DNA of 64,000 nt from Sporosarcina luteola (lineage in GTDB: Bacteria; Bacillota; Bacilli; Bacillales_A; Planococcaceae). Below are positions 63,771-64,000 of the stretch, in pieces. A program made the translations under genes and the position numbers. The stretch is from the NCBI RefSeq assembly GCF_023715535.1, contig NZ_JAMBOI010000010.1, positions 1-64,000 on the forward strand, given 5' to 3'. Numbering within the stretch: the first letter of the stretch is position 1; each line of letters starts with the position of its first letter. The notes beneath the pieces were generated by a model, which worked only from the letters and a program-made list of their open reading frames with translations, was not told the DNA's origin and searched no databases.

Positions 63771-63922
63771 CTTCTCGTTTATCCCCATAGAGTTCTCATT
63801 ACAGATCATTATGTTCTCATTACTCCATGGAAAGTTCTCATTCTAAGTCAAAAAGTTCTCGTTCCGGGCTATGAAGTTCTCATTTATATTTGAAGAGTTC
63901 TCGTTTATGGCGATCAGTTCTG
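63771..63922 (-). repeat. Tandem repeat with exact 21-bp period
   Basis: GTTCTC(A/G)TT starts at 63792, 63813, 63834, 63855, 63876 and 63897, exactly 21 bp apart. Worn copies lie at 63771 and 63917. The other 12 bases of each unit vary freely. It lies between the recQ terminator and the stop codon of the leftward gene at the window edge. In the leftward frame it would encode NEN-x4 heptads, but stops interrupt it, so it is not coding as it stands. Confidence 0.85.
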
Positions 63923-64000
63923 TAATGAAATCGCTTCGCTCATAATTTCAGGTTCCTTTTTCCTGCATACAGACACGAGCAAATAGACGATCGGCGTATC
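63914..64000 (-). CDS. C-terminal fragment of a gene continuing past the window
   Basis: The last 28 codons of a leftward gene, ending RKKEPEIMSEAISLQN at TGA 63914-63916. Too little is present to assign a family. Its stop codon is next to the last unit of the 21-bp repeat. Confidence 0.45.
   Translation of the reverse strand, partial: DTPIVYLLVSVCRKKEPEIMSEAISLQN

Noticed and set aside
63771..63922. CRISPR-like reading of the GTTCTCATT array
   Set aside because: The conserved part is only 9 bp and the variable part 12 bp, far too short for CRISPR repeats and spacers; no cas genes nearby.

Overview
The window looks like chromosome of a low- to mid-GC Bacillota bacterium in the Bacillales, most likely Planococcaceae (Sporosarcina/Lysinibacillus-like). 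That is inferred from gene order and protein style, not from a database search. The backbone matches the Bacillus subtilis order accD-accA-pfkA-pyk-fxsA-(AI-2E family)-citZ-icd-phoP-phoR ... polA-mutM-coaE-gapB-nrdR-dnaB-dnaI-thrS-infC-rpmI-rplT-ysdA-ysdB. Regulation is also Bacillales-like: a T-box before thrS, an L20-type leader and AUU start for infC, a sigma-W promoter for ysdB, a PerR box before katA and a cre-like site before citZ.

Layout. 1-14.5 kb: a FadR-type regulator with its own palindromic operator, acetyl-CoA carboxylase carboxyltransferase (accDA), lower glycolysis (pfkA, pyk), membrane proteins, TCA entry (citZ, icd), a MaoC-fold protein where B. subtilis has mdh, the phosphate two-component system phoPR (sensor without an extracytoplasmic domain), and hflKC. 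14.5-29.4 kb: an AT-rich accessory block between hflC and polA. 29.4-42.6 kb: DNA repair and replication, gapB, nrdR, thrS, and the infC-rpmI-rplT operon. 42.7-59.9 kb: assorted metabolism, including dUTPase, XRE regulator, phosphoesterase, fhs, M3 peptidase, ferredoxin-NADP reductase, GntR plus membrane protein, PdaC-like deacetylase, trhO, DUF368, katA, and divergent psd/pssA. 59.9-64 kb: a second small patch of accessory remnants, recQ, a 21-bp-period tandem repeat and the end of a gene cut by the window edge.

The main finding is the 15.3-29.0 kb block. About 16 short genes and pseudogenes, nearly all on the + strand, encode lipoproteins, tiny membrane proteins, two GNAT acetyltransferases, a histidine phosphatase, a cold-shock-like protein, a nucleoside deoxyribosyltransferase-like protein and a VOC protein. 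They are separated by about 20 copies, whole or partial, of one 70-95 bp imperfect palindrome. Each full copy starts with an AACTAAC-like heptamer, often at the stop codon of the gene before it. It carries an internal hairpin that doubles as a terminator, then a second AACTAAC and a closing GTTAGTT. This closely resembles integron attC cassette arrays, which are hardly known in Bacillota. The block holds a decayed tyrosine recombinase whose 3' end is cut at one repeat. It also holds an IS110-family element inserted into the loop of another repeat, as IS1111-attC elements do in Gram-negative integrons, and a duplicated cassette. A degenerate outlier of the same system lies at 60.4-61.4 kb. Dispersed REP-like repeats lie at both edges of the block and elsewhere.

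All claims come from reading the sequence; no alignment, folding or database search was run.
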